Of a stretch of 64,000 nt of DNA, positions 1-8,814 are shown in pieces. The stretch covers positions 62,001-126,000 of the forward strand of contig CAMCIK010000002.1 in assembly GCA_945874825.1 (NCBI GenBank), in the 5' to 3' direction. Each line of letters starts with the position of its first letter. Position 1 is the first letter of the stretch. This stretch comes from Phenylobacterium deserti (GTDB lineage: Bacteria > Pseudomonadota > Alphaproteobacteria > Caulobacterales > Caulobacteraceae). The notes under the pieces are model-generated. The model was not told where the DNA came from and did not search any database. It was given only the letters and a program-made list of their open reading frames with translations. The position numbers were made by a program, and so were the translations under genes.

Positions 1-28
1 GCGCCGGGAGCTGAGGGGGCGACCTTCA

Positions 29-43
29 GTTCTGTTTTTGTTC
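29..43 (+). promoter_or_regulatory. LexA (SOS) box upstream of comM
   Basis: The sequence GTTC-TGTTTTT-GTTC is an exact match to the direct-repeat operator GTTC-N7-GTTC recognised by alphaproteobacterial LexA. It lies 65 bases before the comM start codon, a normal position for a repressor site. That the downstream gene is SOS-controlled is inference. I recall comM among LexA targets in related bacteria but cannot verify this here. Confidence 0.6.
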
Positions 44-108
44 TTGCCGACCCGCAGGCGGCATGCTTGTCTGGCGGTGGGGAACGGGGCGGAGCCTAAG
101 GAGCGCGC

Positions 109-1635
109 ATGGCCGCCCGCGTTACCACCCTGGCCTTCCAGGGCGTCGAGGCCCGACCGGTGGAGGTCGAGGTCCAGCTGACCGCCGGCGAACAGAAGTT
201 CGTCCTGGTGGGCCTGGGCGACAAGGCCGTGGCCGAGAGCCGCGAGCGGGTGCGGGCCGCCTTCGCCGGACTGGGCCTGGCCATGCCGGGCCGCCGGATC
301 ATCTGCAACCTGGCCCCCGCCGACCTGCCCAAGGAGGGCAGCCACTATGACCTGCCCATCGCCCTTGCGGTGATGGCGGCCATGGGGGTGATCCCGCCGG
401 ATGCCCTCGAGGGCTGGGCGGCCATGGGCGAATTGTCCCTCGACGGACGGATCACCGCCTCGGCCGGCGCCCTGCCGGCGGCGGTGGCGGCGGGCGCCCT
501 GGGCCTGGGCCTGATCTGCCCCGAGGCCAGCGGGCCCGAGGCGGCCTGGGCGGGATCAACCCCGGTGCTGGCGCCGCCCAGCCTGGTGGCCCTGGTCAAC
601 CACTTCCGCGGGACCCAGGCCCTGTCGCCGCCGGAGCCGGGGGCAATCACAGAGGGCGCACCGGCTCCCGACCTGCGCGAGGTGCGCGGCCAGGAGACCG
701 CCCGCCGGGCCCTGGAGATCGCTGCTGCCGGGGGCCACAACCTGCTCCTCACCGGGCCCCCCGGGGCGGGCAAGTCGATGATGGCTGCCCGCCTGCCGGG
801 GCTGTTGCCGCCACTGTCTGCCGCTGAGCTGCTGGAGACCTCCATGGTCCATTCCGTGGCCGGACTGATCGCCCGGGGCGAACTGACCCGGGCCCGACCC
901 TTCCGCGCCCCGCACCACTCGGCGACCATGGCGGCCCTGACCGGCGGCGGTGCGCGTATCCGCCCCGGCGAGGCCTCCCTGGCGCATAACGGGGTCCTGT
1001 TCCTGGACGAGCTGCCCGAGTTCAGCGCCCAGGCCCTGGACTCCCTGCGCCAGCCCCTGGAGACCGGCGAGATCACCGTCGCCCGGGCGGCGGGACACGT
1101 GCGCTATCCGGCGCGGTTCCAGCTGGTGGCGGCCCAGAACCCCTGCAAGTGCGGCAAGGGGGGCGAGGGCCGGGGCGCCTGCGGCCGGGCGCCGCGCTGC
1201 CAAGTCGACTACCGGGGTCGGGTCTCGGGACCCTTCCTGGACCGGATCGACCTGCAGGTGGATGTCCCCGCCGTGCGCGCCGCCGACCTCGCCCTGCCCG
1301 CCGCCGCCGAAGGTTCGGCAGAGGTGGCCGCACGGGTGGCCGCGGCCCGGGAGATCCAGGTGCGTCGGGCTGTGGCAGCCGGACGGCCCGAGACCGAAGC
1401 GGCCAACGCCCGGGCCTCCGGCGACTGGCTACAGGCGATCGCCGACCCCGAGCCCGAAGCCCGCGCCCTCCTGACCCGCGCCGCCGACGCCGCCGGCCTC
1501 ACGGCCCGGGGCTGGAGCCGGGTCCTGCGCCTGGCCCGGACCCTTGCGGACCTGGAGCCCGACGCCGCAACCGCCGTCGCCCGCCGGCACGTGGCCGAGG
1601 CCCTGGCCTACCGGGGGGTTGGCGCAGGGGCCTGA
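109..1635 (+). CDS. comM: ComM/YifB family Mg-chelatase-like AAA+ ATPase
   Basis: A 508-residue cytoplasmic ATPase of the YifB/ComM family, which in other bacteria is a hexameric helicase promoting branch migration when transformed DNA is recombined. The N-terminal half (about residues 15-165) is the family's Lon-protease-like domain. The AAA+ core follows, with Walker A GPPGAGKS near residue 222 and Walker B VLFLDELPEF near residue 297, then the family's NPCKCG motif. The length is normal for the family (about 500). The ATG start has AAGGAG eight bases upstream. A LexA-type site lies upstream, which would link the gene to DNA damage. The family call is firm; the exact DNA role in this organism is inferred. 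Confidence 0.93.
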   Translation: MAARVTTLAFQGVEARPVEVEVQLTAGEQKFVLVGLGDKAVAESRERVRAAFAGLGLAMPGRRIICNLAPADLPKEGSHYDLPIALAVMAAMGVIPPDALEGWAAMGELSLDGRITASAGALPAAVAAGALGLGLICPEASGPEAAWAGSTPVLAPPSLVALVNHFRGTQALSPPEPGAITEGAPAPDLREVRGQETARRALEIAAAGGHNLLLTGPPGAGKSMMAARLPGLLPPLSAAELLETSMVHSVAGLIARGELTRARPFRAPHHSATMAALTGGGARIRPGEASLAHNGVLFLDELPEFSAQALDSLRQPLETGEITVARAAGHVRYPARFQLVAAQNPCKCGKGGEGRGACGRAPRCQVDYRGRVSGPFLDRIDLQVDVPAVRAADLALPAAAEGSAEVAARVAAAREIQVRRAVAAGRPETEAANARASGDWLQAIADPEPEARALLTRAADAAGLTARGWSRVLRLARTLADLEPDAATAVARRHVAEALAYRGVGAGA

Positions 1636-1704
1636 CCCCCTGTTGACCTCATCTTAATCGCCGGACTTGACCCTCCATCCCGCAAGGCGAGAAAGGATGA
1701 GGCC

Positions 1705-3243
1705 ATGACCCGACCCGTCGTCCCATCCTTTGGCGCTTCGCCCGCTCTTGCGGACAGCCCGCAGGCTGCTCCCGCGCCGGCGACCCCGGTCAGCATCGAG
1801 GAACTGGCCAGCCTGAGCCACGAGTTCCGGACGCCGCTCAACGGTGTCCTGGGCCTGGCCCGCCTGCTGGAGTCCACACCCCTGACGGGCGAGCAACGCA
1901 GCTATGTGGACGCCCTGCGGGAGTCGGGCGAGCACCTGCTGGGCCTGGTCAACCAGCTGCTGGACTTCGCCCGGCTCGGCGCCTCCACCGTCGAGATCCA
2001 GACGGGCGATGTCAGCCTGGAGGATCTCCTGCGGGGGGTCTGCGAGCTGACCGCGCCCCGGGCCACGGAAAAGGGCCTGGAAATCGGATGGTGGATCGCC
2101 CCGGGGCTCGGACGCATCCGCGGCGATGAGGGCCGGCTGAGGCAGATCCTGCTGAACTATGTGGCCAACGCCATCAAGTTCACGGGCGAAGGCGGCGTCC
2201 TGGTCTCGGCGGTCGGAGCGGGCCCTGGCCGCATCCGGCTGAGCGTTGGCGACACCGGACCCGGCGTGGCCGAGGCCGAGCGGGAGCGCATCTTCGAGCC
2301 CTTCGTCCAGACCGATCCCAGGGTCGACGGCGTCAGCCTTGGAGGGGCGGGTCTTGGCCTGGCCATCGTCCGGTCCCTGGCGACCGCCATGGAGGGCCGG
2401 GCAGGCGTTGATCCCGCCCCCGGGGGTGGGGCAGAATTCTTCCTTGAGCTGCCGGCCACCCGGGCGGGCGGAAATCCCGGCCGCACCCTGTCCCGGCGAC
2501 GCATTGCGGTGGTGAGCCCCAATCCGGTCGTTGCCGAGGCTGCCATCCGCCAGGTCGCCTCCCGCGGGGGCGAGGGCATCGTCGCCACCCGCCTCGCAGA
2601 CCTGACCGACGACGCCGAGTTCGTGCTTGTGGACCATGCCCTGCGACCGGCCGGACCGCCCGACGACCGGCCCGCCATCATCCTGCTCTCGCCTGAGGAT
2701 CGCGGCCTGATCGAGGACTACCGGGCCCGCGGTTTCGCCGGCTACCTGATCAAGCCCCTGCGGCCGGCCTCCCTGGCGGAGCGGGTGGTCGCGGCGGCGC
2801 AGGGCCGGGGCCGGACCGGGCGCCTCGACGACCGGATCGCCCCGGCCGCAGCGCCAGGCCTGCAGGTCCTGCTCGTGGAAGACCACGCCATCAACGCCCT
2901 GCTGGCCACCGCCATGCTCAAACGGGAGGGCTGCCTGGTGGACCCCGCCGCGGGGGGACCCGATGCCCTGGCCGCGGTCGCCGTGGGTGCCTACGACCTG
3001 ATCCTGATGGACATGCGCATGCCGGGGATGACCGGCCCCGAGACGGCCCAGGAAATGCGCAGCCAAGGTGTGAAGACCCCGATCGTGGCCCTGACCGCCA
3101 ACACCTTCGAGGATGACCGCCAGATCTGCCTCGCGGCCGGCATGGACGATTTCCTGGTCAAGCCCCTCACCGCCGATGCCCTGAGACGGATCCTGTCCCG
3201 GGTGGCCCGGGGCTGGAACGAGCCCGCCGGGCGGCGGCGCTGA
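1705..3243 (+). CDS. soluble hybrid histidine kinase with two receiver domains
   Basis: A 512-residue signalling kinase with no signal peptide, membrane segment or recognisable sensor domain. After about 30 Ala/Pro-rich residues comes the dimerisation/phosphoacceptor helix with H39 in SHEFRTPLNG, then an HATPase domain with N-box (NYVANAIKFT), G1 (GDTGPGV) and G2 (GAGLGLAIV). Two receiver domains follow. The first (about 265-365) keeps phosphoacceptor-like D310, but its usual acidic metal-binding pair is replaced by S271-P272, so it is probably a pseudo-receiver. The second (about 385-500) is intact, with E392/D393, D436 and K486. No partner response regulator or Hpt protein is adjacent. The stop codon overlaps a palindromic repeat. 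The input signal and phosphotransfer partner are unknown. Confidence 0.88.
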   Translation: MTRPVVPSFGASPALADSPQAAPAPATPVSIEELASLSHEFRTPLNGVLGLARLLESTPLTGEQRSYVDALRESGEHLLGLVNQLLDFARLGASTVEIQTGDVSLEDLLRGVCELTAPRATEKGLEIGWWIAPGLGRIRGDEGRLRQILLNYVANAIKFTGEGGVLVSAVGAGPGRIRLSVGDTGPGVAEAERERIFEPFVQTDPRVDGVSLGGAGLGLAIVRSLATAMEGRAGVDPAPGGGAEFFLELPATRAGGNPGRTLSRRRIAVVSPNPVVAEAAIRQVASRGGEGIVATRLADLTDDAEFVLVDHALRPAGPPDDRPAIILLSPEDRGLIEDYRARGFAGYLIKPLRPASLAERVVAAAQGRGRTGRLDDRIAPAAAPGLQVLLVEDHAINALLATAMLKREGCLVDPAAGGPDALAAVAVGAYDLILMDMRMPGMTGPETAQEMRSQGVKTPIVALTANTFEDDRQICLAAGMDDFLVKPLTADALRRILSRVARGWNEPAGRRR

Positions 3244-3316
3244 TCCTGTTCCGATAAGTGGGAACCGGTTATCGGATCGAAACAGGATCCAATTATATGC
3301 GCTGATCCTGTTCCGA
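3237..3316. repeat. 18-bp direct repeat flanking palindrome copy 1
   Basis: GCGCTGATCCTGTTCCGA occurs at 3237-3254 and again at 3299-3316. The first copy covers the end of the kinase gene, including its TGA stop, and the first 13 bases of the palindromic element. The second starts ten bases after the element ends and decays after the shared stretch. This looks like a local duplication or a trace of how the element arrived. Confidence 0.75.
3242..3289. repeat. 48-nt palindromic intergenic repeat, copy 1
   Basis: This is one of three near-identical 48-base elements in the window (others start at 35571 and 56388). It can fold into a hairpin: outer arm GATCCTGTT (3242-3250) with AACAGGATC (3281-3289), inner arm CCGATAA (3251-3257) with TTATCGG (3269-3275), a loop at 3258-3268 and a five-base bulge at 3276-3280. 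It begins inside the stop codon of the histidine kinase gene. The loop core GTGGGAACCGG resembles palindromic repeats I recall from other alphaproteobacteria. It may end transcription or protect the mRNA 3' end. Confidence 0.85.
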
Positions 3317-3401
3317 GTCTTGGGAGCCGGCAGCTGGACGGCAGGGGCGGCGCACGCCAATCTTCCCACCGCCGCGGTCTGGCGGCGAGACGGATGCGGC
3401 G

Positions 3402-5117
3402 ATGAACCCCAGGGGAGACGAAGGGCAGGTCGAGGCCCGGCTGACCGGCCTGAAGGCCCTGGCCGTCTACGGCGAGCGGCGGTCCCTGGTCATGATGGCC
3501 CTCGGCTTTGCCTCGGGCCTGCCCAACCTGCTGATTTTCGACACCCTCTCGGCCTGGCTGAGAGACGCCGGCCTATCCCTGGAGGTCATCGGGGTCTTCA
3601 GCCTCGCCACCCTGGCCTATTCGGTGAAGTTCCTCTGGGCGCCCCTGGTCGACCGGGCCCCCATCCCCGGCCTGACCCGGGCCCTGGGCCAGAGGCGGGC
3701 CTGGATGCTGGCCTGCCAGGCGATAATCATCCTGGCGCTCCTCGCCATCTCGGGGGTGGACCCCGCGCAAAGCCTGGGTGCCATGGCCGCCCTGGCAGTC
3801 CTGGTGGGCGTGGTCTCGGCCACTCAGGACATTGTCATCGACGCCTGGCGGATCGAGGCGGCCGGGCCCGAGCGGGCCGGCGCCATGGCCGCCGCCTACC
3901 AGTGGGGATTCCGGATCGCCATGATCCTGGCCGGGATCCTGCCCCTGGTCCTGAGCGATGTCATCGGCTGGGGCGGCTCCTATGCCCTGATGGCGGTTCT
4001 GATGCTGGCGGGAACCGCGGGCGTCCTCGCCGCCCCCCGGGAGGCGGACCTCGTCGCGCGCCCGAAGGACCCCGAGCCCGTCGCCGCAAGGCCGGGAAGG
4101 GACGCCCTGGAATGGGCAGGCCGCGGAGGCCTGGTCCTGGCGGCGGCGGCCTTTCTGGGATCGGGCCTCTCGGGGAATCCGTTCCTGCTGCGCGCACCCC
4201 TTTCCGCCCTTGGCCTGGAGGGACTTGCAGGTTCCCTCGCAGATCTCTGGGCGGCGAAGCCGACGGGCGCCGTCGCCCAGGTGGTCTCCGCCCTGGGCGG
4301 GCTTGCCCTGCTGGCCTCAGCGGTCCTGCCCCTGCCCGGCGCGCCGACCCGGCCCGGCCGTTTCCTTTTCCAGGCCCTGGGCGAGCCCCTGGCGGACTTC
4401 GTCCGGCGGCACCAGGGGACAGCGGCCCTCATCCTGGCCCTGATCTGCGTCTATCGCCTGCCCGACTTCGTGCTGAACATCATGAACCCCTTCTATCTCG
4501 ACCTCGGGTTCTCGAAGCTCGAGATCGCAGAGATGCGCAAGGTGTTCGGCGTTGTGATGTCGGTCGCCGGCGTCGGACTGGGCGGCTGGGCGGTGGCGCG
4601 CCTGGGCCTGATGCGGGCCCTGGTGATCGGTGCCTTCGCAGGCCCGGTTTCCAACCTCGTCTTCGCCTGGCTAACCCTCCAGGGACCCCAGCTCTGGGCT
4701 CTCGCGACGGCAATTGGCATCGACAACCTGGCCTCAGGCTTCGCCGGCACCTGCCTGATCGCCTACATGTCCAGCCTGACCAGCCGGGGCTTCACTGCCT
4801 CGCAGTACGCCCTCTTCTCGTCCCTCTATGCCCTGCTCGGCAAGTTGATAGCCTCGCAGTCCGGGCGCATCGTCGAGGGGGCGGCCCGGCTGGCGGATAC
4901 TCCGGGCGGGATCCTCCTGCCGGCAGCGCCGGGGGCCTTCGGCGAGGCGGTGGCGAAGTCCGGGGTGACCGCTGCGGGCCTGGGAACCGGCTACGTGGTC
5001 TTCTTCGTCTACTCGGCCATCCTCGGGGCGGCGGGGGTGGTGCTGACCCTGATGGTCGCAGGCCGAGAGGCCCGCCGGCGGCGGGACGGCGGGGAGGGGG
5101 ATCAGTCCCCCGCCTGA
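3402..5117 (+). CDS. ampG: AmpG-like major facilitator permease (muropeptide uptake family)
   Basis: A 571-residue integral membrane protein of the AmpG (PAT) branch of the major facilitator superfamily, which imports GlcNAc-anhydroMurNAc muropeptides for cell-wall recycling. The signature near residues 34-50 (GFASGLPNLLIFDTLSAWL) is typical. The following segments are consistent with twelve or more membrane helices, with a charged, Ala/Pro-rich cytoplasmic loop around residues 205-235. A short Arg-rich tail ends the protein. No beta-lactamase or ampR lies next to it, so a role in resistance signalling is not supported here. It converges on the pyrophosphatase gene with a 16-base overlap. Substrate is inferred from the family. 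Confidence 0.85.
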   Translation: MNPRGDEGQVEARLTGLKALAVYGERRSLVMMALGFASGLPNLLIFDTLSAWLRDAGLSLEVIGVFSLATLAYSVKFLWAPLVDRAPIPGLTRALGQRRAWMLACQAIIILALLAISGVDPAQSLGAMAALAVLVGVVSATQDIVIDAWRIEAAGPERAGAMAAAYQWGFRIAMILAGILPLVLSDVIGWGGSYALMAVLMLAGTAGVLAAPREADLVARPKDPEPVAARPGRDALEWAGRGGLVLAAAAFLGSGLSGNPFLLRAPLSALGLEGLAGSLADLWAAKPTGAVAQVVSALGGLALLASAVLPLPGAPTRPGRFLFQALGEPLADFVRRHQGTAALILALICVYRLPDFVLNIMNPFYLDLGFSKLEIAEMRKVFGVVMSVAGVGLGGWAVARLGLMRALVIGAFAGPVSNLVFAWLTLQGPQLWALATAIGIDNLASGFAGTCLIAYMSSLTSRGFTASQYALFSSLYALLGKLIASQSGRIVEGAARLADTPGGILLPAAPGAFGEAVAKSGVTAAGLGTGYVVFFVYSAILGAAGVVLTLMVAGREARRRRDGGEGDQSPA

Positions 5118-5638
5118 CGCGCCCGCTCGATCGACTGGCGAATGATCTCGCCGGTCTCTGCAGGATCGACCCACCGGCCGACCTCCGACATCTTGCCCTT
5201 CTCCAGGTCCTTGTAGTGGGAGAAGAAGTGCGCGACCTGCTCGGTCAGGATGGAGGGCAGGGCCCGCCAGGAATCGATCCCGGCATAGTAAGGGTGGAGC
5301 TTGTCCACCGGCACGGCCAGGACCTTCTCATCCTCCCCCGCCTCGTCAGCCATGATCAGGCAGCCGATCGGCCGGCAGCGAATGATGGCGCCCGTCGCCA
5401 CCGGTGTGGGGCCAACCACCAGTATGTCCAGAGGGTCCCCGTCCCCCGACAAGGTGTGGGGAATGAAGCCGTAGTTTCCCGGATAGAACATGGCCGTGTG
5501 CAGAAAGCGGTCGACGAACATGGCGCCGGAGGCCTTGTCGAGCTCGTACTTCACGGGCGCGCCGCCCTGTGGGATCTCGATCAGGGCGTTGATGTCGTAG
5601 GGCGGATTCACCCCGACCGGGATTCGGGAAATGTCCAT
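5102..5638 (-). CDS. ppa: inorganic pyrophosphatase (family I)
   Basis: A 178-residue cytoplasmic enzyme that hydrolyses pyrophosphate to two phosphates, pulling biosynthetic reactions forward. The family I signature DGDPLDILVVG is present and supplies metal-binding aspartates; the length is that of bacterial hexameric enzymes (about 175). The ATG is preceded by AAGGAG. It is divergent from the rimP-nusA operon and its 3' end overlaps the ampG-like gene by 16 bases. Nothing unusual is seen. Confidence 0.96.
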   Translation of the reverse strand: MDISRIPVGVNPPYDINALIEIPQGGAPVKYELDKASGAMFVDRFLHTAMFYPGNYGFIPHTLSGDGDPLDILVVGPTPVATGAIIRCRPIGCLIMADEAGEDEKVLAVPVDKLHPYYAGIDSWRALPSILTEQVAHFFSHYKDLEKGKMSEVGRWVDPAETGEIIRQSIERARQAGD

Positions 5639-5709
5639 GTCGGTCTCCTTGGCGGCGCGATGCCGGGCAGGCTTCTGCTATGGCCCAACGGCGACGGGGG
5701 CGGAAGGGG

Positions 5710-5738
5710 CTGACAGGCACCGATGTCTGTTCTATAGA
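5710..5738 (+). promoter_or_regulatory. sigma70-type promoter of the rimP-nusA-infB operon
   Basis: A -35 element CTGACA (5710-5715) and a -10 element TATAGA (5733-5738) are separated by 17 bases, a near-consensus housekeeping promoter. Transcription would start near 5745, giving a leader of about 115 bases before rimP that contains a terminator-like hairpin. Confidence 0.6.
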
Positions 5739-5776
5739 GCCCGCAACATCGTTTGTGGCGTTGGATGACGTATGCG

Positions 5777-5806
5777 AGCGGCGGGCTGCGGCCCGGCCGC
5801 TTTTTT
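5777..5806 (+). terminator. leader terminator/attenuator upstream of rimP
   Basis: A GC-rich stem (5777-5786 with 5791-5801, one bulged base) closes a four-base loop and is followed directly by six T residues (5801-5806). This has the form of an intrinsic terminator lying between the predicted promoter and the first gene of the operon. It suggests that transcription is attenuated before reaching nusA. Confidence 0.65.
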
Positions 5807-5861
5807 GTTGGATCAAGGGGCGCCCGGAAGGGGTCCGCCCGGCAGGGCTCGGAGAGACCGA

Positions 5862-6419
5862 ATGCGCGGCAGGACGGCGGAGGACGCCCGACTCCTGGAG
5901 CTGCTCGACCCGGTGGCAGAGGCTGCGGGATACGAAATCGTGCGCCTCAGGCTGATGGGTAGCGAACACGCGCGCCGCCTGCAGATCATGGCAGAGACCC
6001 CGGAAGGGGAAATGAACGTCGAGGGCTGCGCCCGCCTGTCCCGGGCCCTGTCCGAAGTCCTGGACGCCGCCGATCCGGTGGCGGGCGTGTATACACTGGA
6101 AGTCTCGACTCCGGGGGTCGACCGGCCCCTCACTCGGCTGAAGGACTTCGAGACCTACGAAGGCTTCGAAGCGCGGATCGAGCTGGACCGCCTGGCCGAA
6201 GGCCGGAAACGCTTTCGCGGCGAACTCGCCGGCGTCGAGGGCGACCAGGTGGCCGTCAACCTCGAGGATGAGGCCGAGACGGCGCTCATTCCCTTCGCCT
6301 GGATCCTAGAGGCGAAACTGATCCTGACCGACCGGCTGATGGACCGGGGCGCCCAAGAGCGCGCCCGCCGCCTGGCCGCCGGCCCCAACCCCGATTCCGA
6401 CCAGGAGGACGTCCCATGA
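5862..6419 (+). CDS. rimP: ribosome maturation factor RimP
   Basis: A 185-residue cytoplasmic protein needed for maturation of the 30S ribosomal subunit. The N-terminal domain (about 1-85) and the SH3-like C-terminal domain follow the family pattern, including STPGVDRPL near residue 85. The frame stays open upstream to 5772, but homology begins at the chosen ATG (5862), which has a GGAG upstream; the earlier codons overlap the leader hairpin and are unlikely to be translated. The stop overlaps the nusA start (ATGA). First gene of the operon. Confidence 0.94.
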   Translation: MRGRTAEDARLLELLDPVAEAAGYEIVRLRLMGSEHARRLQIMAETPEGEMNVEGCARLSRALSEVLDAADPVAGVYTLEVSTPGVDRPLTRLKDFETYEGFEARIELDRLAEGRKRFRGELAGVEGDQVAVNLEDEAETALIPFAWILEAKLILTDRLMDRGAQERARRLAAGPNPDSDQEDVP

Positions 6420-8086
6420 GCCCGACAGGGATCGCCGCGAACCGGCTTGAGCTTCTGCAGATCGCGGAGGCGGTGGCGCGAGAGAAATCCATCGACCGCG
6501 AGGTGGTCATCTCGGCCATCGAAGAGGCCATCCAGAAGGGTGCCCGCGCGCGTTATGGTGCCGAGCACGACATCCGCGTCCGCATTGATCCCAAGACCGG
6601 CGAGACCTCGCTGAAGCGCGTGGTCCGGGTTATTCCGGATGACGAGACCTTCACGGACGAAGACGGGCTGCCCATCGAGCCGATTGGCGTCCGCCGCCTC
6701 TCCGAGGCCCTGCGCGACGACCCCGAGGCGGTTGTCGGCAAGACCTACGAGGAAGTCCTGCCGCCCTTCGAGTTCGGCCGGGTGCAGACCCAGATGGCCC
6801 GCCAGGTTGTGACCGGAAAGGTCCGCGAGGCCGAGCGGGAGCGCCAGTACGAAGAGTACAAGGACAGGGTCGGAGAGATCGTCAACGGCGTGGTCAAGCG
6901 GGTGGAGTACGGCAACACGGTCGTCGACCTGGGCCGCGGCGAAGGGATCATGCGCCGCGACCAGTCCATCCCCCGGGAGAACTTCAACATCGGCGATCGC
7001 ATCCGCTGCTACATCTATGACGTGCGGCGCGAGGCCAAGGGCCCGCAGATCCTGCTCAGCCGGGCCCACGGCGGCTTCATGGCCAAGCTGTTCGCCCAGG
7101 AAGTGCCCGAGGTCTATGACGGCGTCATCGAGATCCGCGCCGTTGCGCGGGATCCCGGCAGCCGCGCCAAAATGGCGGTGGTCTCCAACGACGGCTCCAT
7201 CGACCCAGTGGGGGCCTGCGTCGGCATGCGCGGTAGCCGGGTTCAGGCGGTCGTCGCCGAACTCCAGGGCGAGAAGATCGACATCATCCAGTGGAACCCG
7301 GATGAGGCCACCTTCATCGTCAACGCCCTGGCGCCTGCTGAGGTCTCCAAGGTGGTGATGGACGAGGAGGACGAGCGGGTCGAAGTGGTGGTGCCGGACG
7401 AGCAGCTGTCCCTGGCCATCGGCCGCCGCGGACAGAATGTGCGCCTAGCTTCCCAGCTGACGGGCTGGCAGATCGACATCATGACGGAGAGCCAGGAGAG
7501 CGAGCGCCGCCAGCGCGAGTTCGCCGAGCGCACCGCCCTGTTCCAGGAAGCCCTGGACGTGGACGAGGTGATCGCCCAGCTCATCGTGACCGAAGGCTTC
7601 GCCACGGTAGAAGACGTTGCCTATGTGGACGCCTCCGAGATCGCCGCCATCGAGGGTTTTGACGAGGATACCGCCGAGGAAATCCAGGCCCGGGCCCGCG
7701 ACCACCTCGAGCGTGAGGCTGCCGAGCTTGATACCAGCCGCCGTGAACTCGGCGTGGAGGATGGCCTCCTGGAGATCGACGGCGTGACCCTTCCCATTGC
7801 CGTGGCGCTTGGCCAGGGTGAGGTGAAGTCCGTCGAGGACCTCGCCGGCCTCGTGCCGGACGACCTGCGCGGCTGGTACGAGTCCCGGAATGGGGAGCGC
7901 GTGCGAGAGTCGGGCATACTCGAGGCCTTCGGGATGGACGCCGCCGATGCGGAAGCCCTGATCCTGCGCGCCCGTGTCGCCATGGGCTGGATCGAGCCGG
8001 CACCGGAAGTGGTCGAAGAGGAAATCGAGGCCGAGCTGAGCGAAGAGGACATTGTCTTCGGTCAGCCGGGCGCCACAGGAGCCTGA
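6416..8086 (+). CDS. nusA: transcription termination/antitermination factor NusA
   Basis: A 556-residue RNA-polymerase-associated factor acting in pausing, Rho and intrinsic termination, and rRNA antitermination. The order is an N-terminal polymerase-binding domain (about 1-130), an S1 domain (about 135-205, [15 protein letters not shown]), two KH domains (about 230-350, ending near [16 protein letters not shown]), and two helix-hairpin-helix-rich C-terminal repeats with an acidic tail. Length and order match alphaproteobacterial NusA. It overlaps rimP by four bases. In E. coli the equivalent operon is repressed by NusA itself; the leader hairpin at 5777-5806 makes similar control plausible here. 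Confidence 0.97.
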   Translation: MSPTGIAANRLELLQIAEAVAREKSIDREVVISAIEEAIQKGARARYGAEHDIRVRIDPKTGETSLKRVVRVIPDDETFTDEDGLPIEPIGVRRLSEALRDDPEAVVGKTYEEVLPPFEFGRVQTQMARQVVTGKVREAERERQYEEYKDRVGEIVNGVVKRVEYGNTVVDLGRGEGIMRRDQSIPRENFNIGDRIRCYIYDVRREAKGPQILLSRAHGGFMAKLFAQEVPEVYDGVIEIRAVARDPGSRAKMAVVSNDGSIDPVGACVGMRGSRVQAVVAELQGEKIDIIQWNPDEATFIVNALAPAEVSKVVMDEEDERVEVVVPDEQLSLAIGRRGQNVRLASQLTGWQIDIMTESQESERRQREFAERTALFQEALDVDEVIAQLIVTEGFATVEDVAYVDASEIAAIEGFDEDTAEEIQARARDHLEREAAELDTSRRELGVEDGLLEIDGVTLPIAVALGQGEVKSVEDLAGLVPDDLRGWYESRNGERVRESGILEAFGMDAADAEALILRARVAMGWIEPAPEVVEEEIEAELSEEDIVFGQPGATGA

Positions 8087-8093
8087 CGCTCGG

Positions 8094-8768
8094 GTGACCC
8101 TCGCCGGACCCAGAACCCACGCCGAGGCTTCGCGCCAGAGCCGCGACCTGGCGTCTGGAGAGGTGCGTCCGCGCGAGACCATGATCCGGTTCGTCGCAGG
8201 GCCCGACAACCGGGTAGTCCCGGATCTGGCCGGGCGGCTGCCTGGGCGGGGACTGTGGGTGGCCGCTGACCGCACCTCCGTCGAGACCGTGGCGAAGAAA
8301 GGCCTGTTCAGCCGGTCGGCCCGGACAGAGCTGAAAGCCAGCCCGGACCTTGCTGCCCAGGTCGAGGCCCTGTTGCTCAAGCGACTGCTGGACGGACTGG
8401 GCCTCGCCCGACGGGCAGGGGATCTGGTCACCGGTTTTGAGAAGGTCATCTCCACGGTGGGTGAGGGCCGGGCCGCCTGGCTGGTCGAGGCGACCGACGG
8501 GGCGCCCGATGGCCGCCGCAAGGTGCTTTCCGCCCTCCGGCGGGCCTCCCCGTCTCCGGGCCTCGTCGGGCTCTGGACGGGGGAAGAATTGAGTTTGGCC
8601 TTGGGGGGCGAGAATGTGATACACACCGCCTTCCTTGTGGGACGGGGTGCCGACCGTTGGACATTCGATGTCCAGCGGCTTTCAGGCTTCCGGCCCCTGG
8701 TTCCGGAATCCTGGAGCGAGGCGCCTGCGTCCGCCCCCAGGTCTTCGGACCCGGCCCAGGACGTGTGA
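8094..8768 (+). CDS. ylxR: YlxR/L7Ae-type RNA-binding protein (DUF448)
   Basis: A 224-residue protein joining an N-terminal YlxR (DUF448) domain (about 20-85, with IRFVAGPDNRVVPDLAGRLPGRGLWV) to a C-terminal L7Ae/YlxQ-like domain (about 95-185, GLARRAGDLVTGFEKV). In many bacteria these are separate small genes, ylxR and ylxQ, between nusA and infB; the fused form is common in alphaproteobacteria. Both folds bind RNA; the cellular role is not established. I chose GTG at 8094 because it starts just after nusA ends; a TTG at 8052 inside nusA is the alternative. The Cys usually found in the first YlxR motif is absent. Cotranscribed with nusA and infB. Confidence 0.85.
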   Translation: MTLAGPRTHAEASRQSRDLASGEVRPRETMIRFVAGPDNRVVPDLAGRLPGRGLWVAADRTSVETVAKKGLFSRSARTELKASPDLAAQVEALLLKRLLDGLGLARRAGDLVTGFEKVISTVGEGRAAWLVEATDGAPDGRRKVLSALRRASPSPGLVGLWTGEELSLALGGENVIHTAFLVGRGADRWTFDVQRLSGFRPLVPESWSEAPASAPRSSDPAQDV

Positions 8769-8814
8769 ATTTCGAAGTGGGCCGGACCTGTCCGGCCGGA
8801 TGTAAAGCGAGCGC

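Noticed and set aside
1654..3369. A 571-codon minus-strand open frame opposite the histidine kinase
   Set aside because: It mirrors a well-supported kinase gene, crosses the palindromic repeat, and has no recognisable motif.
4980..4996. A TGGGAACCGGCTA match to the palindrome loop inside the ampG-like gene
   Set aside because: Only the loop core matches; the arms are absent and the sequence is coding, so it is taken as chance.
5772..5861. N-terminal extension of RimP to an earlier ATG
   Set aside because: The extra 30 codons would be translated from within the leader terminator hairpin, and family similarity starts at 5862.
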